From Morinoia aosen (Eukaryota > Arthropoda > Malacostraca > Amphipoda > Talitridae), in assembly GCA_030386875.1 (NCBI GenBank), contig CM059572.1:41766232-41830231 (forward strand): a DNA stretch of 64,000 bases. Reading direction: 5' to 3'. Under the pieces are notes generated by a model. The model saw only the letters and a list, made by a program, of their open reading frames with translations, made no database searches and had not been told where the DNA came from. The position numbers and the translations under genes are program-made. This document shows, one piece after another, positions 52,363 to 62,690 of this stretch (the stretch's first letter is position 1; the number at the start of each line of letters is the position of its first letter).

Positions 52363-52534
52363 CGCTCATGGACTGAGTTTGTGTGTACTCACGAAATCGC
52401 GCTAGATTTTTCTTTTTTACTCTATTCTCTCTTACTTAATAAGCTACTTTTTAGACTGGAATATCCCTTTAAGCTTGACTCTGTATTTCGTTTTAAGCTC
52501 TATAGTACCTAATTCTTACTTTTACTTATTTTAA

Positions 52535-55500
52535 ATGACTGATCACCCTGTAATATTTGAGGAAATCGATCCAGATTTCAATCATTTGAACAGAATATAT
52601 CCAAACCTAAACGACTCTCAAGAGTGTAGGTATACTAATATATCAGAATTCAACGAAACTATACGAATAACTGACCGAGATTTCTCACTCCTGTGTTGGA
52701 ACTGTAGGTCACTCTATCCAAAATTGGAAGAGATACAATGTACTATTACTGAACTTAAATATAACCTAGACGTGATTAGCTTCACCGAAAGCTGGCTAGA
52801 TGACTCGACTAAAGACATGATTCGATTTGAAAATTATCATAGTTACCATTCGCTAAGAAAAAACCAGCGGGGCGGAGGCATCAGCACATATATATCTAAC
52901 CACATAGACTCGAGAACCATAGCAAGTGCAACCATGAATCAGGATCATATAGAATCACTCTTCGTAGAACTTTTTAGAGATGGTAAACGCATTGTGCTTG
53001 GAACGGTGTATAGGCCTCCTACAGCCTGTCCTATATCCTTCCTGAATGAATTGAATCGTATTATTTCTCAGTTCAACAGGCCCTTATACAATGACATAAT
53101 AATATGCGGTGACTTCAATTATGATCTACTGAAACATGAAAGCCATGAACCAATCTCTAATTTCCTAACTACCTTTCAGTCTCAATCCTTCCTTCCGATC
53201 ATTACAAAGCCTACACGAATAACCTCAGAGTGTGCTACGCTGCTTGACAATATCTTTATGACAGACCCTAGTGATTTTCTTGCTGGAATAATTACTTCTG
53301 ACTTATCAGATCACTTCCCAGTTTTTCTTATTAAGAAAAATGTCTATATTGCTTGCACCAAGGCACGGGCTGAAACTTACTCATATCGTAAAATAAACGA
53401 ATCAAATCTTGAAGAAATGCGCACCGTTCTAGAAGAATCAATGCCTACATTGCACATCTCTCAACAAAACAATAATACTACGAGCATTGATGAAGCAGTA
53501 GTAAAGTTGACTGAAACTATAATGACCGCATACAATCAGTGTTGCCCAATTGTAACTCGTACAGTTACCCCGAAAAATAAACATAAGCCCTGGATTACTA
53601 GAGACATCGTGATAAATATAAAGAAACGTCAAGCGTACCTAGCCCTCCTTTGCGAAGGACGAATATCTAGAGAAACATATAACCGATTTAGAAACTATGT
53701 AACAAACCAGATAAGAACATCAAAAAAGAACTACTTTACGCTCAAGTTTACTCAATTCAAAACTGACGTTAAAAAGACTTGGCATCTCCTTAACTCCTGC
53801 TGTAAACCGAATAATGCCGATAAAAAGAAAATTGAATATGTTGTTCAAGATAATGTAAAATATCATGAGAAGAAAGAAATTGCTAATCTCTTTAACAACT
53901 TCTTCGTAAACGTAGGGAAAACAATAACTGATGGTATTCCAAGTGAACCTACTGATCACCTGGAATTTATGGATCATATTCGAGAACCCAACTCCTTTTT
54001 CTTTACGCCTACAAACTCCTCCGATGTAATTACGTGCATAAACAACATGAAAAATAAATCGAGTGGGTTACAAACGTTTCCGACTAAAGTACTTAAAGTT
54101 ATTGCTGACATTGTAGCCCCACTGATATCAAATATTATTAACCAGTCTCTCTTACTAGGCACTTTCCCGAACTCCCTCAAAGTTGCTAGAGTAACCCCTA
54201 TCTTTAAAAGTGGTGAAAAAACCTGTGTAAACAATTATCGACCTATCTCCATTCTACCAATTATTAGCAAAGTATTCGAAAAGATTGTGTATAAAAAAGT
54301 GTACTCTTATTTTGAACAAAAATCATTTCTTTACGATAAACAATACGGTTTTCGCTCTAAAAAATCAACAACACAGGCTATATTAAATCATTTACAATTC
54401 CTCTATTCTAATATAGATGAAGGAAAGCCTGTCTTCTCTGTATTTCTTGACTTCCGAAAAGCATTTGATTGTGTAGACCATAAAATACTATTATCGAAAC
54501 TACACTGTTATGGCATTCGAGGGATTGCCCATGATTGGTTCAGATCATACCTAACAAATCGGAAGCAATACGTTGTCATTGACGACGCAAAATCAGACCC
54601 ACAGACAATTAGCCATGGCGTTCCACAAGGATCTGTTCTCGGGCCTCTCTTGTTTCTGATTTTTATCAATGATATTGTAAAATCTACATCATTCTTCAAA
54701 TTCATACTTTTTGCCGATGACAGTACGCTTTCTGCGGTCCTTCCGAACCAAAATCCTGCTATGATTGTGGAGAGTATAAATACTGAACTTCACAAGGTTT
54801 CATCGTGGCTCAAAGCTAATAAAATAAGCCTAAATATCGATAAAACAAATTATATTACTTTCTCATACAAGAAAGATGTATCTCTCCCATGCATTAAAAT
54901 TGGCGAAGGTGAAATCGAAGAAACCAACTCATGTAAGTTTCTGGGCATCATAATAGATGAACGTCTGACCTTCAAAGAGCACATCACTCATATTAGTTCT
55001 AAATTATCAAAATCCATCGGAATCCTAAATAAAGTTAAAAATTTTCTGCCTGAAACAGCTTTACAAATGCTCTACCGAACGCTCATTTCTCCATACTTGC
55101 AATACGGAATAGAAGCATGGCACGGAACTGATAAAAATAAAACCAACAAAATATTTACTCTGCAGAAAAGGGCTGTCAGAGCGGTAAAGAACCTAGAATA
55201 TATTGCTCACACAAATGATTCTTTCAAAAATTTACAAATACTTAAACTTTCGGATCTCTACAAAATCTCCATCTGTAATTTCATTTACAAAACATTAAGA
55301 AATGATGGCGACAATAGCCTAAGACAATTATTGACTGCGCAAACTGGTCATCACGATCATTTAACCCGAAATAGAAGTAAATTCATGCTTCCTTATTATT
55401 CAAAGGCCAGGTCGCAACACAGTATTCTCTTCGTTGGAACCAAAACTTGGAACTCTATACCTGCAGAGATCCGTGAATGTAATTCGTACACAGTATTCAA

Positions 55501-55537
55501 AAGACATCTTGAGTCTCACTTCCTATCAGAATACTAG
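52535..55537 (+). CDS. LINE ORF: endonuclease plus reverse transcriptase, intact
   Basis: A single 1000-codon frame encoding the replication protein of a non-LTR retrotransposon of the CR1/Jockey superfamily. The N-terminal third is an apurinic-type endonuclease: CWNCRSL near residue 53, TESWLD near 84, GTVYRPP near 153, GDFNYD at 192-197 and SDHFP at 258-262. The reverse transcriptase has NNYRPIS, FLDFRKAFD with D639, GVPQGSVLGPLLFLIFIND, and FADD at 726-729 in place of the commoner YADD. No RNase H and no upstream gag-like ORF seen. The 3' untranslated region ends in a 9-bp repeat tail. No stops or frameshifts, so a recent and possibly active insertion. Confidence 0.93.
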   Translation: MTDHPVIFEEIDPDFNHLNRIYPNLNDSQECRYTNISEFNETIRITDRDFSLLCWNCRSLYPKLEEIQCTITELKYNLDVISFTESWLDDSTKDMIRFENYHSYHSLRKNQRGGGISTYISNHIDSRTIASATMNQDHIESLFVELFRDGKRIVLGTVYRPPTACPISFLNELNRIISQFNRPLYNDIIICGDFNYDLLKHESHEPISNFLTTFQSQSFLPIITKPTRITSECATLLDNIFMTDPSDFLAGIITSDLSDHFPVFLIKKNVYIACTKARAETYSYRKINESNLEEMRTVLEESMPTLHISQQNNNTTSIDEAVVKLTETIMTAYNQCCPIVTRTVTPKNKHKPWITRDIVINIKKRQAYLALLCEGRISRETYNRFRNYVTNQIRTSKKNYFTLKFTQFKTDVKKTWHLLNSCCKPNNADKKKIEYVVQDNVKYHEKKEIANLFNNFFVNVGKTITDGIPSEPTDHLEFMDHIREPNSFFFTPTNSSDVITCINNMKNKSSGLQTFPTKVLKVIADIVAPLISNIINQSLLLGTFPNSLKVARVTPIFKSGEKTCVNNYRPISILPIISKVFEKIVYKKVYSYFEQKSFLYDKQYGFRSKKSTTQAILNHLQFLYSNIDEGKPVFSVFLDFRKAFDCVDHKILLSKLHCYGIRGIAHDWFRSYLTNRKQYVVIDDAKSDPQTISHGVPQGSVLGPLLFLIFINDIVKSTSFFKFILFADDSTLSAVLPNQNPAMIVESINTELHKVSSWLKANKISLNIDKTNYITFSYKKDVSLPCIKIGEGEIEETNSCKFLGIIIDERLTFKEHITHISSKLSKSIGILNKVKNFLPETALQMLYRTLISPYLQYGIEAWHGTDKNKTNKIFTLQKRAVRAVKNLEYIAHTNDSFKNLQILKLSDLYKISICNFIYKTLRNDGDNSLRQLLTAQTGHHDHLTRNRSKFMLPYYSKARSQHSILFVGTKTWNSIPAEIRECNSYTVFKRHLESHFLSEY

Positions 55538-55955
55538 TCGTGTAAGATCACCGTGTCGAAATCTTGCCTCCTACATGTAACTAATGATAATGTCATAATG
55601 TAACTTGCCTTGTGTACCATAACCAATCTTCTCTCTGCTCTTGAATCGTTTTATCGAACATACTGTTAAATATAGCCGACTTGACCTATATTGTAAAATA
55701 CAGCATAAAATATCGAGTTAATTATCTCAATGATCAGTCTAATGCGAAACTAGGTTAAGTGAACTAGGTTAAACTTTTGTACACCCTAGAATAACGTGAT
55801 GGTAGGATGCCCTAGAAGTCGCTGAACTTATTCGGGCCCACAGGTAGCTATACTCAAATTTGACCATTGTACTAGACTTAAGTAAAATTCTACCTCTGTA
55901 TCACCTGTGGTAAATAAATTGTTTAAATTGTTTAAATTGTTTAAATTGTTTAAAA
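55538..55955 (+). mobile_element. 3' UTR and microsatellite tail of the LINE
   Basis: The 3' untranslated region follows the ORF and ends in four tandem AAATTGTTT units (about 55915-55955) rather than poly(A). Short repeated tails of this kind are typical of CR1/L2-type LINEs and mark the element's 3' end. Confidence 0.8.
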
Positions 55956-56265
55956 TGTTCTCTGAGCAGCTCTAACAAAAATTTTTTTTCAGCGCTATCC
56001 TGTCCTTGTTTGTTTCATGTGCCTCAGTAGGTAGGAAAAATATTTTTCTCCTATTTCCGTGCTTTACGCTTATTCTGACTACCGTAAAAATTCTCGTTTC
56101 CATTCTCTCTTTCTTTCCGTTTTTCAACGTTATTGATCGATTGAGTTGGTAGAGTAATAACGCAAACCTTTGACACCTTTAATATCAAAAATTTATTAGG
56201 CGTTGAATACGTAATTCCGAGCAAGCATAGTTTAATTTTCGCATTCATAAAAGAAAATTGCTAGC
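55956..56265 (+). other. Presumed leader of the gypsy element
   Basis: Lies between the LINE tail and gag. No LTR, terminal repeat or primer-binding site recognised, so the gypsy element appears truncated at its 5' end, perhaps by the LINE insertion. Confidence 0.35.
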
Positions 56266-57228
56266 ATGTCTGACACAGAGAATGAAGATCGAGCGCGCAC
56301 CAAACCTCTTAGTCTGCCGCCTTTCATACCAGAAGACAGCCTCACTTGGTTTAACCAAGTGGAGGCAATATTTAGGTATAATAGTATAAGGGACGAAAAA
56401 GATATGTTTTATGCCCTTGTGTCCGCAGCTCCCACGAAATTATTAAATGACTCCAATAACCTGCTAGAAAACCCTCCTGCTGTTAATCCGTACGGCACCT
56501 TGAAAAGAAAGATATTGGCAAAGTTGCAGATGTCCGATGCGGACAAGTTTAGGTCTCTAGTAAATGAGTCAGCAATTCCACCTGTCTCTGTCTCTTTCTC
56601 GCCTACCTCGTTAGTTAAAGAGTTGCGAAAACTGGCAGCCGGTGTTGCCGTAGCTGAGGGATTTCTCAGAGAAGTCTTTATGAATAAACTGCCGACCACA
56701 GTGCGGCCCTTCCTGTCGATGGTCGGTCCGAACGAGAGTCTCGAGACTCTTGCTCAGGCCACCGAGACAGTGATGCGCAACCTAAACATGTCACAAGAAC
56801 CGCAGGTAGCTTCTTTGAACGCATCAGCTGCAAATTTTAGCCCGTCAAATACTGCTAATAATCAATCCTCAGCAACAATAGAAACGATGCAGCGAGAAAT
56901 CGCTGAACTAAAGCAAGCTCTCCAGAATTGTCAGTTAGGTCAGAGTGTAGCTCATATCCAGCAAGGCCCAGGGAGATTCCAAAGCTACCAAAATGCCTAC
57001 GACTATCCCTATCACTATCACCCTTTTCCTCCTCCTCAACGTTTCGATAGAGGTAGATCTTATGATAGGTCAAATCAAAACCGCCGCTTTAGATCGCGCT
57101 CTCGCGATGCCAACAGTCTTTTGTGTTGGTATCATGAGAAATTCGGCGACCAGGCTCGCAAATGTGCCTCTAGACATTGTCCTCGTTATACCGAAATGAC
57201 TTCGGGAAACGCCAACAGCAACGCATAG
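56266..57228 (+). CDS. gag: Ty3/gypsy Gag, Mag-like
   Basis: A 320-codon Gag of an LTR retrotransposon, which would form the particle that packages element RNA. The N-terminal part contains PFIPEDSLTWFNQVEAIF, the capsid-like fold seen in Mag-type gypsy elements; a Gln/Asn-rich linker and an Arg-rich stretch (RRFRSRSRD) follow. The C-terminus has a C287-X2-H290-X9-C300 metal-binding motif like the LCWYH..FG..A.KC found next to protease in these elements. The frame is intact. It overlaps pol by a -1 shift and the stop UAG (57226-57228) sits in the frameshift pseudoknot. Confidence 0.85.
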   Translation: MSDTENEDRARTKPLSLPPFIPEDSLTWFNQVEAIFRYNSIRDEKDMFYALVSAAPTKLLNDSNNLLENPPAVNPYGTLKRKILAKLQMSDADKFRSLVNESAIPPVSVSFSPTSLVKELRKLAAGVAVAEGFLREVFMNKLPTTVRPFLSMVGPNESLETLAQATETVMRNLNMSQEPQVASLNASAANFSPSNTANNQSSATIETMQREIAELKQALQNCQLGQSVAHIQQGPGRFQSYQNAYDYPYHYHPFPPPQRFDRGRSYDRSNQNRRFRSRSRDANSLLCWYHEKFGDQARKCASRHCPRYTEMTSGNANSNA

Positions 57229-57266
57229 TAGCGAGTACTGCGTTGCCTCATTCCCAGACTACTCGC
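57204..57266 (+). promoter_or_regulatory. Programmed -1 frameshift signal (slippery heptamer plus pseudoknot)
   Basis: GGGAAAC at 57204-57210 lies in the gag reading register as G GGA AAC. After a 7-nt spacer, stem 1 pairs GCAACGCA (57218-57225) with TGCGTTGC (57239-57246), 8 bp. Stem 2 pairs loop bases GCGAGTA (57231-57237) with TACTCGC (57260-57266), 7 bp. A -1 slip enters exactly the pol frame. Confidence 0.88.
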
Positions 57267-58024
57267 CTCTTGACCATTCTTGATCCCACAACCAAATATC
57301 AATTGTTAATCGACACTGGTTCCAGTGTGTCAATTATCCCAGCCACGGCGAAAGACAAAAACAACCAATTGTTGGCGACATTACATGCCGCAAATGGCAC
57401 GCCAATAGCTTGTTATGGAGAAAAAGTAATAGAGTACAGTCTGGGATTGAGGCGAAATTTCCTTTTCACCTTCCTAATCGCGGAAGTCCAAGAGCCTATC
57501 ATTGGCGCGGATTTTCTAGCGAAGTTTGGGATTCTTGTAGATGTTAAAAACCGTAGAATTAGGGACGAAGAGACACAGACCTCAATTCCCGCTTGTGGCA
57601 TAACTAGAGCTAATGTCTTGCATTCCTTCGCCATCGCTTTCAAAGATGAGTGCATGTTCGAGCAGGTCCTCGCAGAATACCCTCCACAAACAAACTCTAA
57701 CTTAGCTTCTAAAAAAATGCAGACTAGCACGAAACACCATATTGAAACCACTGGACCGCCAGTTTATTCCCGAGCAAGGCGACTACCGCCTGATCGATTG
57801 GCTTTAGCCAAGAAAGAATTTGCGCGCATGCAAGAATGCGGCATCATCCGCAGTTCCAAAAGTCCTTGGGCTAGCCCTCTTTTGCTAGTACCCAAGGCTA
57901 ACGGTGAATTCAGACCGTGCGGGGATTTCCGCAGGTTGAATACCGTTACTCTACCTGACCGCTACCCTATTCCTTACCTTCATGATTTCAGTGCAAATTT
58001 AGAGGGAGCTCAAATTTTCTCAAA
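57210..58024 (+). pseudogene. pol: Ty3/gypsy Pol, truncated (protease and start of reverse transcriptase)
   Basis: Entered from gag by the -1 frameshift; the ATG at 57177 in this frame is incidental. The aspartic protease is marked by LLIDTGSSVSIIP and a downstream IIGADFLAKFG flap/helix block. The RT begins with the PPVYSRARRLPP region, then PWASPLLLVPK, FRPCGDFRRLN and the YPIPYLHDF box. Homology stops right after IFSK at about 58024, where the A-rich tail of a minus-strand element starts. RT catalytic residues, RNase H, integrase and 3' LTR are absent from the window, so the element is dead. Confidence 0.85.
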
Positions 58025-58136
58025 GAAAAAGAAAAGAAAAAGAAAAAATGTTTATTTCCAAATTGTCACATGATATACATGCCAACATATTGGCTTTTAA
58101 AAGTTTCTTAAATATAGGGCATTCTAAAACAAATGT

Positions 58137-58575
58137 TCCATACGAGGAGTACTAATTGACGAACCATCCGAGGTGTACAAGTAGATGAGCCATACGAGGC
58201 ATAATAATAGACAAACTAAACGAGGTGTACTAATAGACAAACTGTCAGAGGTGTACAAGTAGATAGACCATACGAGGCATAATAATTGACAAAATATACG
58301 AGGCGTACTAATAGACAAACCATTCGTGGTGTGCTAGTAGTCTAACAAAAGTTCTATACTAGGAGTACTAATTGACAAACCATCCGAGGTGTACAAATAG
58401 ATAAGCCATACGAGGCATAATAATAATAGGCAAACTATACGAGGTGTACTAATAGACAAGCTATCAGAGGTGTACAAAATAGATAGACCATACGAGGCAT
58501 ATTAATAGACAAAATATACGAGGCGTACTAATAGACAAACCACACGTGGCTTGCCAATAGTCTATCTCTGTCAAG
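58137..58575. repeat. CCATACGAGG minisatellite, locus 3
   Basis: The largest array of this family, about 14 units in a higher-order order (ATACGAGGAGTAC, CATCCGAGGTGTAC, CATACGAGGCATAA) that recurs at about 58137 and 58360. It lies between the tail of the minus-strand LINE and its RT fragments. Confidence 0.8.
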
Positions 58576-59983
58576 GGTAGTTGAATGAGAAATGAAAAAT
58601 ATGCCCTAAAAATATGCAAAGCCCTATCACCACCAAAAACATATTTCGTATCTTCTCGATATTTACCACATCATGCGGACATGGGTACATGGGATAAAAT
58701 AGAGATACAGTGTAAGCCGGTTACCACTCATGATTGACAAATATCTACAAAATATTGATAGAAATGGGTAAACAAACATATATTCAATATCAAAATTCAT
58801 AGCTTGTACAACACACGGACAGAAAGATAATTTTACTACGATTCATATGCTCAAATTGCACTTTATTTCATTAATTATATATGACATTAATCCGATTCAC
58901 AGAAACGCCCTCTGGGGAAGTGCTAGATCTATTTTTGAATCATTTCGCTATTGCAATAAAATTTATTAACCGAATAGTTTTTGCGTAAAGAAATGAAATA
59001 GAAACATGTATATCTATTTATGTAGATACATATATATACCTACACACGTACACACACATATTAATTTATATACTCATTGAAAATAAAATATTAGAAAAAA
59101 TACATATATAAGATAAAAGATAGAAGCAACCTACCATCTACTACACAGAAAATGACAGCTGAGCTCACTGTAATCCTTAGAAATTTTTTGCAAAAAAAAT
59201 AGCTAAAAGGAAGAGAAGACTTCGAAAAACATAAAAATGAGCTGTTTTTTAATTTCTTCACAGAAATTTTTAAGAAAAATCAGGTTATAGTCAAGAAGCA
59301 ACACAACTCTTCAGCATTATACGGACATGTGTACGTGGGATAAGATGGAGTAACATTGTGGCCGGATAACACATCTGAGTGGAGAATATTCACAAAATTG
59401 GCACATAAAGGAAGATTAGGCCTTGATCCAAAATGATAATTTTGATTACAGAAATTTAGAGTTTTTTCCGATTTGAAAATTCAGTGCTAGTGTGCGCTGA
59501 ACGCACGAAAAAAAAAAAAAGACTAAATGCAATGCTTAAATTACCCCTTCTCCTCCAGCTCAGCCGAAAATCGATTGAAAACATCTTCGAGAATGATTTT
59601 GAAATAGCGAGACAACGTTAGCCAAAAATTTAACTCATTATAAACTTTGCACAACCCTCACATCTATAAACCTGTTTATTGGTGTACACACAAAATGTAT
59701 TTCATGGTATATTTGTCATACGGACGTTAAATATTAATACAGAAAAGAGAAAGAAATAACAAAATAAAGATGAGGAAATACTCCTAATTATGGAAAGAAC
59801 GTTCGTTCTGCTGCACTGAACTGACGGCTGTGGTGCTCATTGTTGTCGACAGAAATAAGTAAGATGAATATACGAATCGCTTAGCAAACGTAAAATGAAA
59901 TAGTTTCTAAATTTCTAAAAGAAATTTCAGGAAAAATTAAAATTTCTGATTGATGGGAAGTTCACACCGAGATGCTGCAGGCC

Positions 59984-60600
59984 CTATGACAGAGATGCAA
60001 AATGACGTGACACATTTACTTTAAATTCTTTTCCAGTTTTAGAGTTTTTGATATGCTGGGGAAGCTTGTTCCACAAAAAAGCTCCAGAAACTGAAAGAGC
60101 TTTTTGTCCCACGTTAGATGAACGGTAACTGACTAAAACATCGTTCCTCCGGTTTGGTCTTTCGTTTGGGATATTAGATGGAAAAAATTTTACCACATCT
60201 GCATTACTTTGGGGGAGGTACAGAGAGGAGAATACTCGTCGAGCTTTCTGGATCATGAATCTGTTCGGTATTGGGATCCAGTCGAGTTTTCTTAAAAGAG
60301 GGGTGACATGATCGTATTTATTGAAATTTCCTTTGCATACCACTTTGGCGGTGAAGTTTACACATTTTTGCAACTCTTCCTGACGACATTTAGGTAAGTC
60401 TCCCCACACAAGACTGCAGTAGTCCAGACGCGATAAAACTAAAGACTGAATCACTAATAATCTAGATTTTTCGTCAAGTGTGTTCTTTATACGATGAAAG
60501 AACATTAAGGTTCCGTTAATTTTGTTGCACATTGTTTCGACGTGTGAATTGAAAGTCATATTTTTGTCAAACCAAACACCCAGATTTTTAACCTTATCGT
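59984..60600 (-). pseudogene. LINE reverse transcriptase, C-terminal part
   Basis: The minus-strand frame holds KNLGVWFDKNMTFNSHV, LVLSRLDYCSLVWGDLP and TPLLRKLDWIPI, the post-catalytic and thumb signature of CR1/Jockey-type RTs, ending at the stop at 59984. The open frame extends to 60739, but its first about 45 codons (beyond 60600) derive from inserted sequence. Confidence 0.8.
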
Positions 60601-62254
60601 GTCGCGCCCTTACTCCCGAAGTTTCCGCAGGAGAGAAAAACACCGGAAGAAGAAGGAGCATGTATTGGGCGCGGGTGAATACGTCACTGCAAAAACAAGG
60701 GTTATTTAGTTCTACAAATAAATCAGCTTGAAGGCACAAAGAAAGTATTCAAGTTTACATCTAAATTAGCTCGGCGGCACAAGGAAAGAACATTCTTTAA
60801 CGCATTAACCTAGTGTTACGATCACAAAAGCGATCAATGCCTCTGCGATATAAACAGTTTCGAAACAACGCAGATTCCAAGAAAAATAAGAAGCACTGCG
60901 AGAAAAAATGTAAAATTAAATAAGAAGTTTCTAAACGTCTCCGATTTTATTACTAGAGCTTAGCTGCTGGTACAACAGAGGTAACCAGTGAGTATAACTC
61001 GACACGACGGAAACAGGGTGGTACGTCTTCACACTTCAAATACTCACATTTTTATATGCGAGACCTCCGCTACGACACAGACCCTAAGCTACTTTTCATG
61101 TTTTACATTGCCTGTAAAGTAAAAGAAATCACATTAAATTATTATCATACGCACACGCGATTTACAAACCAGACTAGGCTTAACTTTACAAAGACACGAA
61201 AGGGCTAAAGGTCGGCCATTTTTTATAAGGCGCTCGAGGCGCAGTAATACACGACACCTGCATATAGATGACTCGTAAATGCACAAGACCTTCAAATACA
61301 ATCATAACGCAGTAAATTAAAGCATCTCGGCCCTTTCAATAAATAACGCACTTCTTCGATCATACAAATCGATCATACAAGATTCGATCATACAAGAATC
61401 TTCCTATCATCTCAACATTTACCCACAAAGTATTAAGAGAACGTTTCGAAACGACGACCATACTTTAGATATTCGAATGACACACACAAAGGTAGAATGG
61501 CTATCTACCGTTCTTACTGATATAAGGCACACTTTCACTTCAGTTCCTTACTCTTATTAAGTTCAATCATCACTTAAAAGGGCTAAGCACACATTTAAAA
61601 CGCAGGCACAAGAGAAATTAAGAGGTCGTTTGAGCGCGAACTATCGCACCTAGCCCCGGAAGGGCATTTGCAACAGTGCGACGCGAGAGCTAAGAGTCAA
61701 GGGTCGCCAACAAGAATGTTACCAAAAAAACCCAGCATACGCTAAAAGAAAAAACCCAGATCAGCGAAAAAGGGCGTTAATGAATAAATTTTCTTACCCT
61801 TTTTCTATTGTTTTCGTGGTTACCAAATGTACAATCATTGTTGCTTCTTGAAATTAATTGTTTTGTATTGTTATTGTTTTAACTGTAAACCGCAGGGGAC
61901 AGATAAAAACCCAGATCCGCGGTTAAAACCCCAGAATGCGCAGCCCGCATACATAGAATCTACGAAAGGGCAGAGAACTCCAGCAATCAATTCTACATGC
62001 GCGAACAGAACTAGAACGTTTGATATGGATCGGAGTTTTTTATTCTTATTTTTTAAATAAAGATATTATCGACATTTAGTGACATTAACGATTAACTTTG
62101 GTGATATAATTAAGTTATTGACCTAATATCGCTCATTTCAAAATCACGAATTCGTTCTGGAACTTTCGACACAGTCAAATGAGAAACGGTTTATTTAAAA
62201 TGGCGGGCTAAAAACGAAATGACTTAAAGACGGAGAAAGGCATGACATGGCATA
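60601..62254. mobile_element. Insertion of about 1.65 kb splitting the LINE reverse transcriptase
   Basis: The RT sequence breaks between KPVD (on the 62224-62481 side) and KVKNLG (60600 side). ATCG lies at both junctions and may be a 4-bp target duplication. The insert starts TGTCGCGCCC on the + strand. No matching terminal repeats and no coding domain recognised. Confidence 0.5.
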
Positions 62255-62682
62255 TCGACTGGTTTAATTGTATCGTCTCCAAATGTTAGCTTGAATTGTC
62301 GTAAATTTTCAGTCGCATTCTGTGATCCAAAAATAATGCATTGCGTTTTACTTGCGTTAAGTTTGAGGCCATTATGGTCATACCACACTTTCAGATTTCT
62401 CAGGTTTTCAGCGTTGGCTTGTGTTTCTGTTAAATCCGCCGTTGAGCTTGTCATGGCAATTTGTACGTCATCAGCATACATTGAGATTTATGTGTTTGCC
62501 GGCATGGTGGGGAAATCGTTGATGAAAATTGAAAATAGGAGTGGGCCGATGATTGAATCTTGAGGAACGCCAAAGTTATTTGGTATGAATGATGACATTT
62601 TACCTAGTAAGTAAGTCCGACAGTCGGACTCGGTCGCGGTCGGACGTGCGGGGAAATGGTGCGGTAATTGTTGAAATTGCAA
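62255..62682 (-). pseudogene. LINE reverse transcriptase, palm fragment
   Basis: The minus-strand frame carries GVPQDSIIGPLLFSIFIND, then an in-frame TAA (62488-62490), then MYADDVQIA with the catalytic YADD and a LKLNASKTQCIIFG motif. One stop within one frame, plus 5' truncation near 62640, makes this a dead copy. Confidence 0.8.
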
Positions 62683-62690
62683 GGGGGAAA

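Larger units (their letters stand above)
58024..62690 (-). mobile_element. Decayed minus-strand CR1-like LINE with an internal insertion
   Basis: The 3' end is at 58024: a (CTTTTT)-type tail and AATAAA (58049-58054) on the minus strand. A long 3' region with the CCATACGAGG minisatellite and AT-rich sequence with no recognised genes (58576-59983) leads into RT fragments at 59984-60600 and 62224-62682. Treating all of this as one element is inference; several nested LINE copies are possible. Confidence 0.55.

Noticed and set aside
57177..57209. ATG at 57177 as the start of gypsy pol
   Set aside because: It overlaps gag and precedes the slippery heptamer; pol is reached by -1 frameshifting.
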